Part shown: one piece after another, positions 36,964 to 45,332 of the stretch
Position numbering within the stretch: position 1 is the stretch's first letter
Layout of the letters: the number at the start of each line of letters is the position of its first letter
NCBI GenBank assembly: GCA_910575625.1
Contig: CAJTFD010000007.1
Span: forward strand, 1 to 64,000
Length of the DNA stretch: 64,000 bases
Source: Clostridia bacterium
GTDB taxonomy: Bacteria; Bacillota; Clostridia; Lachnospirales; Lachnospiraceae
Direction of reading: 5' to 3'
Made by a program: the position numbers and the translations under genes
The notes under the pieces: generated by a model
Seen by the model: the letters and a program-made list of their open reading frames with translations, nothing else
Told to the model about the DNA's origin: nothing
Database searches by the model: none

Positions 36964-37971
36964 TTAAGCCTTGCGGGCTTTAAAGCTCTCTGTGAGCGCC
37001 GGGACGATCTCTGTTAAGTTGCCCACGATCCCGTAATCCGCCACGCCAAAGATCGGAGCGTCCGGGTCTTTATTGACCGCGATCACGGTGTCGGATCCCG
37101 CGATACCGGTCAGATGCTGGATCGCGCCGGAGATCCCGATCGCAAAATACAGCTTCGGCGCCACCGTTTTCCCGGACTGGCCCACCTGGTGCGCATAAGG
37201 CATCCAGCCTGCGTCCACCACTGCACGGCTGCACCCCAGGGTCCCATCCAGTACGTCCGCCAGCTCTTCCAGCAGCTTGAAGTTCTCGGCGGAACCCACA
37301 CCGCGGCCACCGGCTACGATCACTTCCGCTTCTTCCAGATTCACAGCCTCTGTGATCTCATTGACACGCTCAACCAATGTGGTGCGGATCTCTTCCGGAG
37401 AAACGTGGATATCCTCCCGGATGATCTCGCCTGTGCGGCTCTGGTCATACGCGCCTTTTTTGAACACGCCGGGCCTGACTGTGCCCATCTGCGGACGGTT
37501 GTCCGGGCACATGATCGTGGCCATCAGGTTTCCGCCGAAGGTGGGGCGGGTCCACGCGATGTTCCCGGTCTTCTCATCGATATCGATCTCGGTGCAGTCG
37601 GCGGTCAGACCGGTCTTTAAGCGGCAGGATACCCGGGGACCCATGTCGCGGCCGTTGTTGGTGGCCCCGATCATCAGAGTCTCTGGTCTGTGTTTTTCCA
37701 CCAGGGTGACCATGGCTTTTGTGAAAGCGTCGGTGGTGTAGTGTTCATATTCCGGCCCGTCCACGATGATCGCGGAGTCTGCGCCGTAACAGATCGCGTC
37801 TTTCGCCACATTCTCGATATCTTTGCCGATCACCACGGCGATGAGCGGACAGCCTTTTTGATCGGCCAGCGGCCTGGCCACGTTTAACAATTCATATCCA
37901 ACATTTTTCGGTTTCCCGCATTCTGTCTCGATGAACACCCATATATTTTTATAGTCATTCAGATTACTCAT
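36964..37971 (-). CDS. etfA: Electron transfer flavoprotein alpha subunit
   Basis: The 335-residue protein starts WVFIETECGKPKNVGYELLN as in clostridial bifurcating Etfs. Its FAD domain (VIVAGGRGVGSAENFKLLEE, GQSGKTVAPKLYFAIGISGA, NKDPDAPIFGVADYGIVG) is intact. It lacks an N-terminal ferredoxin-like extension. With EtfB and the FAD dehydrogenase it probably forms the electron-confurcating lactate dehydrogenase, where ferredoxin and lactate jointly reduce NAD+. Confidence 0.94.
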   Translation of the reverse strand: MSNLNDYKNIWVFIETECGKPKNVGYELLNVARPLADQKGCPLIAVVIGKDIENVAKDAICYGADSAIIVDGPEYEHYTTDAFTKAMVTLVEKHRPETLMIGATNNGRDMGPRVSCRLKTGLTADCTEIDIDEKTGNIAWTRPTFGGNLMATIMCPDNRPQMGTVRPGVFKKGAYDQSRTGEIIREDIHVSPEEIRTTLVERVNEITEAVNLEEAEVIVAGGRGVGSAENFKLLEELADVLDGTLGCSRAVVDAGWMPYAHQVGQSGKTVAPKLYFAIGISGAIQHLTGIAGSDTVIAVNKDPDAPIFGVADYGIVGNLTEIVPALTESFKARKA

Positions 37972-37986
37972 ATCTCGCGCCCCTCC

Positions 37987-38790
37987 TTATAAAAGCTTTG
38001 CATCAGCCAGAAGCCTGACTACTTCGTTTGCCGCCTGCACTGGATCTTTGCCTGATAATTTCACGCCCTGTTTTTCCCTGACTGGTGAGTAGGTCTTTTT
38101 AACCCTTGTGGGTGAACCTTTCAGCCCGCACATGGCAAGATCGATCGTGGGGATCTCCGCCTCCGTCAATACAGGGATCTCTTTTTTCTTGGCCTCCATC
38201 CGGGTCTTGAGGGTTGGATAGCGTGGCTCATAGGGAAGTTTCACAACCGTCACGACAGCCGGGAGCGTGGTGGAGATCATGTCGTAACCCGCGTCCTGTT
38301 CCCTCTTCACCTGGATCTCGCCGTCTTTTTCGATGATATCCAGAGCGTAGGTGACCTGGGGAAGATCCAGATGTTCGGCGATCTCCGGCCCTACCTGGGC
38401 GGTATCCCCGTCTGTGGCCTGTTTTCCGCAGAGGATCAGGTCGAATTTCAGGCCCTCTTTTTCTTCCACGGCTTTGATGGACTCAGAGAGTATGTAGCTG
38501 GTGGCCAGGGTATCCGAACCGCCGAAACTCCGGCTGGAGATCAGATAGGCCGCGTCTGCGCCCACTGCCAGACAGGATCTGAGCGCCTGTGCCGCCTGTC
38601 CCGGGCCCATGGAGATCACGACCAGACGGCCGCCTGATCTTTCTTTCAGACGCACACCCACTTCCTGGGCGTACATGTCAAAGGGATTTACGATGCTGGG
38701 GACGCCTTTCCGGATCAGTGTGTGGGTCACCGGATCGACTTTGATCTCGTTGGTATCGGGTACTTGTTTTATGCAAACACAAATATTCAT
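37987..38790 (-). CDS. etfB: Electron transfer flavoprotein beta subunit
   Basis: The 267-residue protein has the EtfB start MNICVCIKQVPDTNEIKVDP, AMP/FAD-site CGKQATDGDTAQVGPEIAEHL and the recognition loop. In bifurcating complexes EtfB holds the second FAD and NAD. It lies between lctD and etfA in the same order as Acetobacterium-type lactate operons with genes rearranged. Confidence 0.94.
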   Translation of the reverse strand: MNICVCIKQVPDTNEIKVDPVTHTLIRKGVPSIVNPFDMYAQEVGVRLKERSGGRLVVISMGPGQAAQALRSCLAVGADAAYLISSRSFGGSDTLATSYILSESIKAVEEKEGLKFDLILCGKQATDGDTAQVGPEIAEHLDLPQVTYALDIIEKDGEIQVKREQDAGYDMISTTLPAVVTVVKLPYEPRYPTLKTRMEAKKKEIPVLTEAEIPTIDLAMCGLKGSPTRVKKTYSPVREKQGVKLSGKDPVQAANEVVRLLADAKLL

Positions 38791-38812
38791 AATGTTCCTC
38801 CTTCTATGAAAA

Positions 38813-40225
38813 CTATAAACGATAGCAGACTTTTCCCGGGTTCAAGATCATCTTCGGGTCAAATACACGCTTGATGCCCTCCATGATCGCCATGTTCGTC
38901 TCACCGACGGAATCCACCAGGTACTTGATCTTGCCGGACCCGATCCCGTGCTCTCCGGAGACAAGTCCGCCGCAGTCTGTCGCCTCTTTATAGATGATGT
39001 CAAAGAATTTATCCACACGTTTCTTGAACTCTTCCTCCTCCAGGTCGTTGGAGCACTGATAGATATGCAGATTCCCGTCGCCTGCATGGCCGAAGGAGCG
39101 GATGATCAGCCCGCAGTCTGCACCGGCTTTGTTGACGAATTCCAGGTAGCTTGCGATCTTATTGACCGGGACCACCACGTCACACTCGTCCAAAAGCTTC
39201 GTTTCCTCCATGATCGCCTCCAGGAATGAGGAACGCGCGGCCCATGCGTCTTTGATCCTGCTGGGTGTGTCCGCGATCAGCACTTCGATGGCCCCGGCAT
39301 CCAACGCCAGCTGTCCGGCCTGTTCGATCAGCGCGTCCACTTCCTCCTCGGAGTTGCCGTCCAGTGTCACCAGAAGATAGGCTCCGATCTCGGTCCCGTA
39401 CAACTCCTGGGGAAATACGGATTTACCCACATAACGCTCGGAGGACAGCACGATCTCCCTCTCCATAAATTCAATGGCCTGGGGATCCATGTGGGCCATC
39501 TTGAATTTAGGCACAGTCCCCAGCGCGGTGCTCAGGTCCTTAAACGGGATGATCAGTGAAGCGACCACTTTCGGCGCCGGGATGATCTTCATAGTCAGCT
39601 CCGTGATGATCCCCAGTGTACCCTCAGACCCGATCATCAGGTTCAGAAGAGAGTAGCCGGAGGATGTCTTGGAGACAGTCGCGCCCAGATGGGTGATCTC
39701 ACCGGTGGGCAGGACCACGGTCATGGCCCGCACATAGTCCCGGGTCGCGCCGTATTTGACAGCCCGCATGCCGCCTGCGTTCGTGGCCACGTTGCCGCCT
39801 ACACAGGCAAATTTTTCACCTGGATCCGGCGGATACAGCATGCCCTTGCCCCGGCAGTCCTCAGCCAGGTCGTTTAACAGGACGCCGGCTTCGATCTCCA
39901 CCACAAAGTTTTCCATATCGTAGGATTTGATCTTGTTCATCTTGGAGATGTCCAGCAGCACGCCGCCGTATAAGGGCACAGCCCCTCCGGCCAGTCCGGT
40001 GCCGGCGCCCCTGGGTGTGACGGGGATGTTGTTGTCGTAGCAGATCTTCATGATCGCCGCCACTTCCTCCGTGGACCTGGGCTGTACAGCCAGATCAGGC
40101 ATATGTGTCCCGTATATGGGCATCTCGTCTTTCGCATAATCCGGGTTGATGTCTTCTCCTAAAAAGACATGGTCGGATACTGCTTTGATCTGATCGATGA
40201 TTTCTGGTGTTAATTGATCATACAT
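38813..40225 (-). CDS. lctD: FAD-binding lactate dehydrogenase (LctD/GlcD type)
   Basis: The 470-residue protein has the vanillyl-alcohol-oxidase FAD fold (VTPRGAGTGLAGGAVPLYGG, CVGGNVATNAGGMRAVKYGA, GSEGTLGIITE) and the C-terminal substrate domain (RSFGHAGDGNLHI, GLVSGEHGIGSGK). With EtfAB directly downstream it fits the soluble, bifurcation-type lactate dehydrogenase of acetogens rather than a quinone enzyme. It oxidises lactate to pyruvate. Confidence 0.92.
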   Translation of the reverse strand: MYDQLTPEIIDQIKAVSDHVFLGEDINPDYAKDEMPIYGTHMPDLAVQPRSTEEVAAIMKICYDNNIPVTPRGAGTGLAGGAVPLYGGVLLDISKMNKIKSYDMENFVVEIEAGVLLNDLAEDCRGKGMLYPPDPGEKFACVGGNVATNAGGMRAVKYGATRDYVRAMTVVLPTGEITHLGATVSKTSSGYSLLNLMIGSEGTLGIITELTMKIIPAPKVVASLIIPFKDLSTALGTVPKFKMAHMDPQAIEFMEREIVLSSERYVGKSVFPQELYGTEIGAYLLVTLDGNSEEEVDALIEQAGQLALDAGAIEVLIADTPSRIKDAWAARSSFLEAIMEETKLLDECDVVVPVNKIASYLEFVNKAGADCGLIIRSFGHAGDGNLHIYQCSNDLEEEEFKKRVDKFFDIIYKEATDCGGLVSGEHGIGSGKIKYLVDSVGETNMAIMEGIKRVFDPKMILNPGKVCYRL

Positions 40226-40256
40226 TCTTTCTTACCTCCTAATAATCCATAATTAT

Positions 40257-41816
40257 TTAAAATCCCATCCTGGATCCCACATAGCAGATCACGCCTGCCA
40301 GGACCACATAGACCAGGAAATACTTAAATACTGCGCTCAATATCTTACTCTCCGAACCCACCGCGCCTATCGCGCCGGCTCCGATCGCGATACCCTGGGG
40401 ACAGACCATCTTTCCGATCCCCGCTCCCATCACGTTGGCCGCGGCCATCCAGCCGGCATCCAAGCCCAACGCCAGGGCCGTCTCACTCTGCAATCCTCCG
40501 AAGAGGACGCATGTGGATGTGCCAGATCCTGTCACAAAGGCCCCCAGCGCCCCGATCAGCGGTGCGATGAACGGATAAAACGGACCGGCCGCAGCCACCA
40601 AAAATTTTGCGATATCGGAGATCATCCCGCTGTAACTCATGATCTTCGCCGTCGCCATGACTGCACAGATCGTCAGGATCGTCTTCCAATATTTTTTCAG
40701 GGTCTCTGTAAATACTTCCAGCATATCTTTTGGTACAGCTCCCTGGATGAGACCGCCGATGACAGCCGCGATGAAGATCATCACTCCAGGGGTGTTGATC
40801 CAGCTAAAGCTCAGGGCATTTCCCCCCTCCCCCGCATAGACCGTCACTGTACTCTTGATACCTGCGATCGCGTTGTGTATGGGCGGGCACAGCGTTGAAG
40901 TTGATGTTAAGAGAAGGAATATGAGTATAAATGAACTCCACGCCTTTACGCCCGCGCTGACTGTCATCTTTTCTGTTGTCTTTTCTTTCATGTCTTTATC
41001 GCCTGAAACCTGGATCGCATATTCTCCATCCGGCTCCTTGTTGAAAACCTTCGCCGCGATGATCAGGCATCCCATGGAACAGATCGATCCGATGATATCC
41101 GGCAGTTCCGGCCCCAGGATCTGCGCGGTGATGAACCACGGCACTGTGAAAGATAAGGCCGCCACGATCGTTATGGGGATCATGCCTTTTAACGCTTTGA
41201 TCCCTTTGCCGCAGATGCAGACCATCAAAAACGGCGAGAGGAATGTGAGGATACACTGGATCACCGCAACGTCTCCCGCCAGCGGCACCGCATCCAATCC
41301 CGTCACCGATGCCAGTGTCACAGTGGGCACGCCCACAGAACCAAACGCCGTAGGTGTTGAGTTGACCACCAGACACCCCAGCACCGCACGCATGGGATCC
41401 AGCCCGATCCCAGCCAGCATGGAGGCTGGGATCGCTACAGCCGTGCCGAACCCGGCCATCCCCTCCATGAAGTTCCCAAAGCCCCATCCGATGATCAGGG
41501 CCAGCACCCGCTTGTCCCGGGAGACGCTGGCGAGCATTTTTTTGATCAATTCCATTGCACCTGTCTTTAATGTCAGGTTATATGTAAATAAAGCCGCTAC
41601 GATGACCAGACAGATCGGCCATAACGCATTCAAGGCTCCCTCCAGGGCTGCTGTCGCGGTGCATAAGGTACTGAGCTTCCAATAACCTATGGCCAATGCC
41701 ATGGTCATGATCAGCGCAGCCACACATGCTCTGTGCCCTGCCATCTTCAACCCGCTCAAAGCTACGATCAGCCAGATAATCGGCAGCAGCGCGAGTATAA
41801 ATCTTAAAAGTAACAA
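40257..41816 (-). CDS. lctP: L-lactate permease family transporter
   Basis: The 519-residue protein has about twelve or more membrane helices and the LctP signatures (GWGFGNFMEGMAGFGTAVAI, PTAFGSVGVPT, TGSGTSTCVLFGGLQ). It imports lactate with protons. Start is a TTG at 41816 with GGAGGGAAGG about 6 nt upstream; no ATG is better placed. It is the first gene of the lactate operon, downstream of the operators. Confidence 0.93.
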   Translation of the reverse strand: MLLLRFILALLPIIWLIVALSGLKMAGHRACVAALIMTMALAIGYWKLSTLCTATAALEGALNALWPICLVIVAALFTYNLTLKTGAMELIKKMLASVSRDKRVLALIIGWGFGNFMEGMAGFGTAVAIPASMLAGIGLDPMRAVLGCLVVNSTPTAFGSVGVPTVTLASVTGLDAVPLAGDVAVIQCILTFLSPFLMVCICGKGIKALKGMIPITIVAALSFTVPWFITAQILGPELPDIIGSICSMGCLIIAAKVFNKEPDGEYAIQVSGDKDMKEKTTEKMTVSAGVKAWSSFILIFLLLTSTSTLCPPIHNAIAGIKSTVTVYAGEGGNALSFSWINTPGVMIFIAAVIGGLIQGAVPKDMLEVFTETLKKYWKTILTICAVMATAKIMSYSGMISDIAKFLVAAAGPFYPFIAPLIGALGAFVTGSGTSTCVLFGGLQSETALALGLDAGWMAAANVMGAGIGKMVCPQGIAIGAGAIGAVGSESKILSAVFKYFLVYVVLAGVICYVGSRMGF

Positions 41817-41836
41817 TGCCTTCCCTCCGCCTTTCT

Positions 41837-41853
41837 GATTGGATGATCCAATC
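41837..41853. promoter_or_regulatory. Lactate operon operator 1
   Basis: GATTGGA-TGA-TCCAATC, perfect 7-bp arms, in the leader 20 bp before lctP. Confidence 0.65.
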
Positions 41854-41927
41854 TTGTGATCATTTTTCGCTGCCTTGGGTCTAGCAGCGACATTGCATTT
41901 GATATTTCCAAAGAATACTCAGGTTTT

Positions 41928-41942
41928 ATTGGGTCACCCAAT
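41928..41942. promoter_or_regulatory. Lactate operon operator 2
   Basis: ATTGGGT-C-ACCCAAT, perfect, just downstream of the -10 box. A bound repressor would cover the start of transcription. Confidence 0.7.
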
Positions 41943-41952
41943 TTCTAGGTAT

Positions 41953-41980
41953 ATTATAACACTTCTTTCAGAAATTTCAA
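41953..41980 (-). promoter_or_regulatory. Lactate operon promoter
   Basis: -35 TTGAAA (41975-41980), 16 bp, -10 TATAAT (41953-41958) on the minus strand, flanked by the operator-like palindromes. Confidence 0.75.
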
Positions 41981-42045
41981 GTATCTTTTATAATTCCAGC
42001 ATTTTAGCAGATTTTTGATCCATTTATTTATGGATATTTACTATA

Positions 42046-42060
42046 ATTGGGTGATCCATT
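42046..42060. promoter_or_regulatory. Lactate operon operator 3
   Basis: ATTGGGTGATCCATT, an imperfect copy of the same palindrome about 70 bp upstream of the -35 box; it could support repressor looping. Confidence 0.45.
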
Positions 42061-42148
42061 TATGTGTGAAAACCCTCTGGACCCTGTAAATAGCTTGGAT
42101 CTTACTGACATTTGGTGCGGTCCGTGGCTGCTCAAGTTTTTGTGTGTA

Positions 42149-42218
42149 CTTTTCTGCGGGAAAAGTACCAAAAGCGCCGGGGTTGCTAAGCGCCAGTGGC
42201 GCTTAGTTAGCAACGACC
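42149..42218. repeat. Repeat and hairpin in the rpsA-lctP gap
   Basis: 42149-42180 is the partner of the repeat at 27759. Next to it, GTTGCTAAGCGCC and GGCGCTTAGTTAGCAAC (42181-42215) form a long stem with a small bulge. No gene is visible between 41817 and 42339. Confidence 0.5.
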
Positions 42219-42333
42219 GGAACGGAGTGGAGACTTTGCGGATTTCCCCCGGCCCCCTTAACACGCTTTCTGAACGGCAGGTATCTTATCATCTGTATAT
42301 TTGTGATGAACGACGACGAAGTCTCCTATACGA

Positions 42334-42380
42334 TAAAAAAACTGCTGTCCAAGGAGAAACATCCCCCCGGTACAGCAGTT
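42334..42380 (-). terminator. rpsA terminator
   Basis: AACTGCTGT/ACAGCAGTT, a 9-bp stem, then seven T residues on the minus strand. The T tract is part of the repeated CCTATACGATAAAAAAA sequence also found at 9222. Confidence 0.85.
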
Positions 42381-42396
42381 CTATCATCATCTCATC

Positions 42397-43542
42397 TTAC
42401 TCTTCAATTGTCGCAGCGGACTCCTCGTCCACGTTCTCTTCCAGAACATCATCTGCCGCTTCTTCTGCTCGCATCATATCTGCCTGGAGAGCTTTTATAC
42501 TCAAGCTGATCTTCCGGTCTTCACCGTTGAAGTCAACCACTTTCGTCTCAACTTCCTGTCCAATCTTCAGTACATCGGAAGGTTTATCCACATGTTCCCT
42601 GGATATCTGGGATACATGCAGCAGCGCATCTACGCCTGGCTCCAACTCCACAAAAGCGCCAAAGTCGGTCATCCTGGCAACGCGTCCTTTGATCACGCTC
42701 CCAATCGCATATTTATCCGCTGCGGTCAGCCATGGATTCTGATCCTCGAATTTCAGGCTCAGCGCGATCTTTTCACCTTTGATATCTTTGATCAGGACTT
42801 TCACTTCGTCTCCGGCCTGGAATAATTTTCTTGGATTGTCTACCCGGCCCCAGGACATCTCGGATATATGGAGCAGACCATCCGCGCCGCCAAGGTCGAT
42901 GAACACACCGAAATCGGTCACATTCTTCACAACGCCTTCCACAACATCCCCTGGTGCGATCCGAGCCATGAGCTCTTTCTGTTTCTCCGCGCGTTCTGCC
43001 AGCAGGAGCTGCTTCCTGTTCCCGATGATCCTTCTCCTCCTGGGATTGAACTCGGTGATGATGAATTCAATCTCCTGATCGGCATACTTGGTAAGATCCC
43101 TCTCATATGTGTCAGACACAAGACTGGCCGGGATGAATACCCTCGCCTCATCCACAACAACACACAGACCGCCGTCCAGCACCTGCGTAACGGGCGCTTT
43201 CAATACTTCTTCGTTCTTGAAAGCTTCCTCCAGGCGTTTGTTGCCCTTCTCAGCCGCCAGCCTCTTGTATGTGAGGATCACCTGGCCCTCTCCGTCGTTT
43301 ACTTTTAATACCTTTGCAGACATGGTGTCCCCTACATGGACCACCTCCGTCAAGTCGATGGACTGGTCGTTGGAATACTCATTCTTTGTGATGATGCCGT
43401 CTGCCTTGCAGCCGATGTTCAGGATGATCTCATTCTCCTTTACATCGATGACTGTTCCTTCCACTACTTCGCCATTCCTGACTGTTTTTACCGATTCGCC
43501 TAACATTTCTTCAAAGCTCTGTCCTGACATGATTTCTGACAT
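42397..43542 (-). CDS. rpsA: S1 domain RNA-binding protein (ribosomal protein S1)
   Basis: The 381-residue protein has four S1 domains starting near residues 22, 105, 190 and 275; the third and fourth are the best conserved (GVVKNVTDFGVFIDLGGADG, GRVARMTDFGAFVELEPGVD). The acidic tail is typical. ATG 43542 lies 9 nt after GAGGAGG; the first 32 bp overlap ispH, the ispH-rpsA linkage usual in Clostridia. Confidence 0.92.
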   Translation of the reverse strand: MSEIMSGQSFEEMLGESVKTVRNGEVVEGTVIDVKENEIILNIGCKADGIITKNEYSNDQSIDLTEVVHVGDTMSAKVLKVNDGEGQVILTYKRLAAEKGNKRLEEAFKNEEVLKAPVTQVLDGGLCVVVDEARVFIPASLVSDTYERDLTKYADQEIEFIITEFNPRRRRIIGNRKQLLLAERAEKQKELMARIAPGDVVEGVVKNVTDFGVFIDLGGADGLLHISEMSWGRVDNPRKLFQAGDEVKVLIKDIKGEKIALSLKFEDQNPWLTAADKYAIGSVIKGRVARMTDFGAFVELEPGVDALLHVSQISREHVDKPSDVLKIGQEVETKVVDFNGEDRKISLSIKALQADMMRAEEAADDVLEENVDEESAATIEE

Positions 43543-44374
43543 GTTTATGAACCTCCTCAATAATTTTGTTCGGGGTAGACGCCCCAGCTGTAATACCTAC
43601 GCAACTACTGGATCGAAACATTTCAGAATCCAAGTCAACAAGTGTCTGTATATAGTAAGTATTTTTACATTCTTCTTTGCAAATCTCATATAGTTTCTGG
43701 GTATTGGAACTCTGCCTGCCGCCAATGACCAACATGACGTCTGCACCACCGGCTATGGCCTGCGCCTCCCTCTGCCGCTTTTCAGTAGCATCGCAGATTG
43801 TATTTAGAATAATACTATCATAACTCTTTTTCGCCAGGATTTCAACCAAATCTTTAAATTTGTTGTAATTAAATGTCGTTTGGGCGACCACACAGATTTT
43901 TTCGTGCGATCTGCCCATAAAATCCTCTAATCCGGCACGGTCTGACACCACATTTGCCCCTTGGCGGCACCATCCGCAGATCCCCTTGACTTCCGGATGG
44001 CTCCCATCCCCGCATATGAGGATGTCCCTTCCCTGGCTGCTCTCTTTTTCTACGATCCGGTGGATCTTCAATACGAACGGGCAGGTCACGTCCACGCATT
44101 TCAGCCCTTTGGCGGCTATCTTCTCGTACACGCTCTTTCCCACGCCGTGGGAGCGTATGACCACGATGCCGTCTTTGACCTGTTCCAGCTCCTCGTAGCC
44201 GGACAGGACGCGGACTCCTTTTTTCTCCAGATCCTCCACCACTGTCTCGTTATGGATGACCGGGCCTAATGTGCAGATCGGCTGGTCAGCCTCCTCGGCC
44301 AGTTGATAGACCCTGTCCACAGCCCGCTTTACGCCAAAACAAAAGCCCGCCGTCTTGGCAACTCTCACCTCCAT
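43511..44374 (-). CDS. ispH: 4-hydroxy-3-methylbut-2-enyl diphosphate reductase
   Basis: The 287-residue iron-sulfur enzyme has the three cluster Cys in GFCFGVKRA, DVTCPFV and NTICDATEKRQ, plus the His and Glu motifs (GPVIHN, THP-like DGSHPEVKG, GGRQSSNTQKL). It makes IPP and DMAPP, the last step of the MEP pathway. The stop lies inside rpsA. Confidence 0.95.
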   Translation of the reverse strand: MEVRVAKTAGFCFGVKRAVDRVYQLAEEADQPICTLGPVIHNETVVEDLEKKGVRVLSGYEELEQVKDGIVVIRSHGVGKSVYEKIAAKGLKCVDVTCPFVLKIHRIVEKESSQGRDILICGDGSHPEVKGICGWCRQGANVVSDRAGLEDFMGRSHEKICVVAQTTFNYNKFKDLVEILAKKSYDSIILNTICDATEKRQREAQAIAGGADVMLVIGGRQSSNTQKLYEICKEECKNTYYIQTLVDLDSEMFRSSSCVGITAGASTPNKIIEEVHKHVRNHVRTEL

Positions 44375-44376
44375 GA

Positions 44377-45048
44377 TCAGGCATTCTCCCTTTCTCTGTA
44401 TATCCGGAGGATCTCCTCCACCACCTGGTCTGCCGTCATCTCGGAGGAATCCACCAGAAGAGCGTCTTTCGCCTGCCTTAAGGGAGAGTTTTCCCGGTTT
44501 TTATCCTGTTCATCCCTTTTTTGGATATCATTTTCAATTTTTTCCAGAAAAACTTCTTCTCCCTTTTCTTTTAATTCCTGATATCTGCGCAGGGCACGGG
44601 TGTGGACGGACGCGGTCAGATAGATCTTCACCTTCGCGTCGGGCAGGACCTCCGTCCCGATGTCCCGGCCGTCCATGACCACATCCGCCTCCCGGGCCAG
44701 CTTCTGCTGGAGGGCCACCAGTTTTTTGCGCACTTTCGCATTGGCGGAGCTGACGGAGGCCATGTTGCCCACCTCCTCTGTACGCAGGATACCGGTGACA
44801 TTTTCCCCGTTCAGCATTACCTGCTGCTCGCCGTCCTGGTAGACGATCGTGATGTCCGCCGCTCCACATGCCTCCTCGATGCCGGCCGTATCCTGCGCGT
44901 CGATCTTCTGCCGGATCAGATAAAGGGCCATCGCCCGGTACATGGCCCCCGTATCCACATAGATAAACGATAATTCCCGGGCCACCCGCCGGGCCACAGT
45001 GCTCTTCCCGGCCCCGGCCGGGCCGTCGATCGCTATATTTGCCGTCAT
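44377..45048 (-). CDS. cmk: Cytidylate kinase
   Basis: The 223-residue kinase has Walker A GPAGAGKSTVARRVA, FIYVDTGAMYRA, VMDGRDIGTEVLPDA and the lid RYQELKEKG. It phosphorylates CMP and dCMP. It lies 2 bp before ispH. Confidence 0.96.
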   Translation of the reverse strand: MTANIAIDGPAGAGKSTVARRVARELSFIYVDTGAMYRAMALYLIRQKIDAQDTAGIEEACGAADITIVYQDGEQQVMLNGENVTGILRTEEVGNMASVSSANAKVRKKLVALQQKLAREADVVMDGRDIGTEVLPDAKVKIYLTASVHTRALRRYQELKEKGEEVFLEKIENDIQKRDEQDKNRENSPLRQAKDALLVDSSEMTADQVVEEILRIYRERENA

Positions 45049-45086
45049 GGCTTTCTCCCCTTTCTCCTATGATGAAAAGCTCTTTT

Positions 45087-45115
45087 TAGAGCGCGTCTTA
45101 AAGATCATCCATGCC
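45087..45115. repeat. Dispersed repeat end, AGAGCGCGT family
   Basis: TAGAGCGCGTCTTAAAGATC matches the left end of the element at 22286 with one change, between the small gene and cmk. Confidence 0.55.
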
Positions 45116-45142
45116 ATCTGCACGCCCCACTTTGCGGGATAT

Positions 45143-45316
45143 CTACTGCTCAGGCTGTCCTGGATCCTGATACAGTTTGCGCAGGATGTATCCTTTTTCA
45201 GTCTCTATGACTTTTCTCGCTCTCTCTTCCCCGCCGTCGTCAAGAGCATCGAGCACTCTCTCCAATAATGCCAGCTGATCGAATAAAATGCCGTTAAATT
45301 CTTTTTCATTTGGCAT
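45143..45316 (-). CDS. 57-residue conserved-looking small protein
   Basis: A short frame starts ATG 45316 (MPNEKEFNGILFDQLALLER) behind a strong AAGGAGGTGAGCGC and ends at TAG 45143. The protein is acidic and helical with a C-terminal KGYILRKLYQDPGQPEQ. It fills the otherwise empty gap between the BaiN-like gene (17 bp upstream) and cmk. Signal strength and codon use support translation; function is unknown. Confidence 0.65.
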   Translation of the reverse strand: MPNEKEFNGILFDQLALLERVLDALDDGGEERARKVIETEKGYILRKLYQDPGQPEQ

Positions 45317-45332
45317 GCGCTCACCTCCTTCA

